Positions 6,184 through 6,306 of a stretch of 6,306 nt of DNA are shown in pieces (position 1 is the stretch's first letter; each line of letters opens with the position of its first letter). The stretch is from an uncultured Porphyromonadaceae bacterium (GTDB lineage Bacteria > Bacteroidota > Bacteroidia > Bacteroidales > Muribaculaceae). A model generated the notes under the pieces. It saw nothing but the letters and a program-made list of their open reading frames with translations. It was not told where the DNA came from and searched no databases. Where the stretch lies: positions 1 through 6,306 of the forward strand of contig CAMWYV010000075.1 in assembly GCA_947178565.1 (NCBI GenBank). The letters are read 5' to 3'. The position numbers and the translations under genes were made by a program.

Positions 6184-6306
6184 ATGAGCGACAGACTTTC
6201 ATATGAAGATAAAAAGGAACTTCCGGATAGTGTTTTCGGTCTTCCCGAACTTAGGGAATATCCTATGCCTGACGCTGCGCATGTACGTGCCGCGGAGGCA
6301 TATTTC
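6184..6306 (+). CDS. N-terminal part of a small soluble protein with an 'LPDSxFGLPE...YPMPDxAHVRAA' pattern
   Basis: The frame opens with ATG at 6184 and stays open for 41 codons to the window edge, so the 3' end is missing. The product starts 'MSDRLSYEDKKELPDSV' and continues 'FGLPELREYPMPDAAHVRAA' and 'EAYF'. It is charged and has no signal peptide or membrane segment. The order 'L-P-D-S-x-F-G-L-P-E' then 'Y-P-x-x-D-x-x-H-V-R-x-A' resembles, from memory, a short domain found in phage structural or protease-linked proteins and in assorted hypothetical proteins (the DUF6582-like type). That link is not verified here. Codon use and spacing look like the neighbouring genes, with no visible sign of an inserted element. 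Function unknown. Confidence 0.6.
   Translation, partial: MSDRLSYEDKKELPDSVFGLPELREYPMPDAAHVRAAEAYF

Overview
The window reads as a chromosomal housekeeping segment of a Bacteroidales bacterium, plausibly Muribaculaceae-like. The phylum-level call rests on four things: a long three-domain IspG, a Bacteroidetes-type RpoN, mostly weak Shine-Dalgarno sequences, and a Wzi-like outer-membrane barrel fragment next to a small lipocalin-like lipoprotein. The family-level placement is inference from overall protein flavour, not proven.

Layout: every gene is on the + strand and packed very tightly. In order they are: the C-terminal end of an outer-membrane beta-barrel protein, probably of the capsule-assembly Wzi type (1-278); a small lipoprotein (275-700); sigma-54, rpoN (703-2136); a polytopic membrane protein related to PAP2 phosphatases (2149-2760); purE (2773-3279); ispG (3300-4982); ribD (4979-6043); a 30-codon exported-peptide ORF (6080-6172); and the first 41 codons of a small soluble protein (6184 to the window edge). 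Two junctions are ATGA stop/start overlaps (275-278 and 4979-4982). The other gaps are 2 to 36 bases, and I found no convincing internal promoter or terminator. The simplest reading is one long transcription unit, or a few overlapping ones. No stretch longer than 40 bases lacks a gene.

Functionally the cluster is mixed. The first genes concern the envelope. RpoN redirects RNA polymerase to -24/-12 promoters. The PAP2-like protein sits in a membrane. PurE (purine ring synthesis), IspG (MEP isoprenoid pathway) and RibD (riboflavin synthesis) are cytosolic biosynthetic enzymes from three unrelated pathways. Their grouping looks like conserved gene order rather than one pathway.

I see no mobile element, CRISPR array, tRNA, rRNA or clear novel multi-gene system. 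The most interesting part is the right edge. There a 30-residue signal-peptide-like ORF is followed by a protein start carrying an 'LPDSVFGLPE...YPMPDAAHVRAA' pattern that resembles small domains often met in phage-related proteins. Two residue-level oddities also deserve a check: Ala in PurE where E. coli has His75, and Gln in the PAP2-like protein where the usual motif has Asp.
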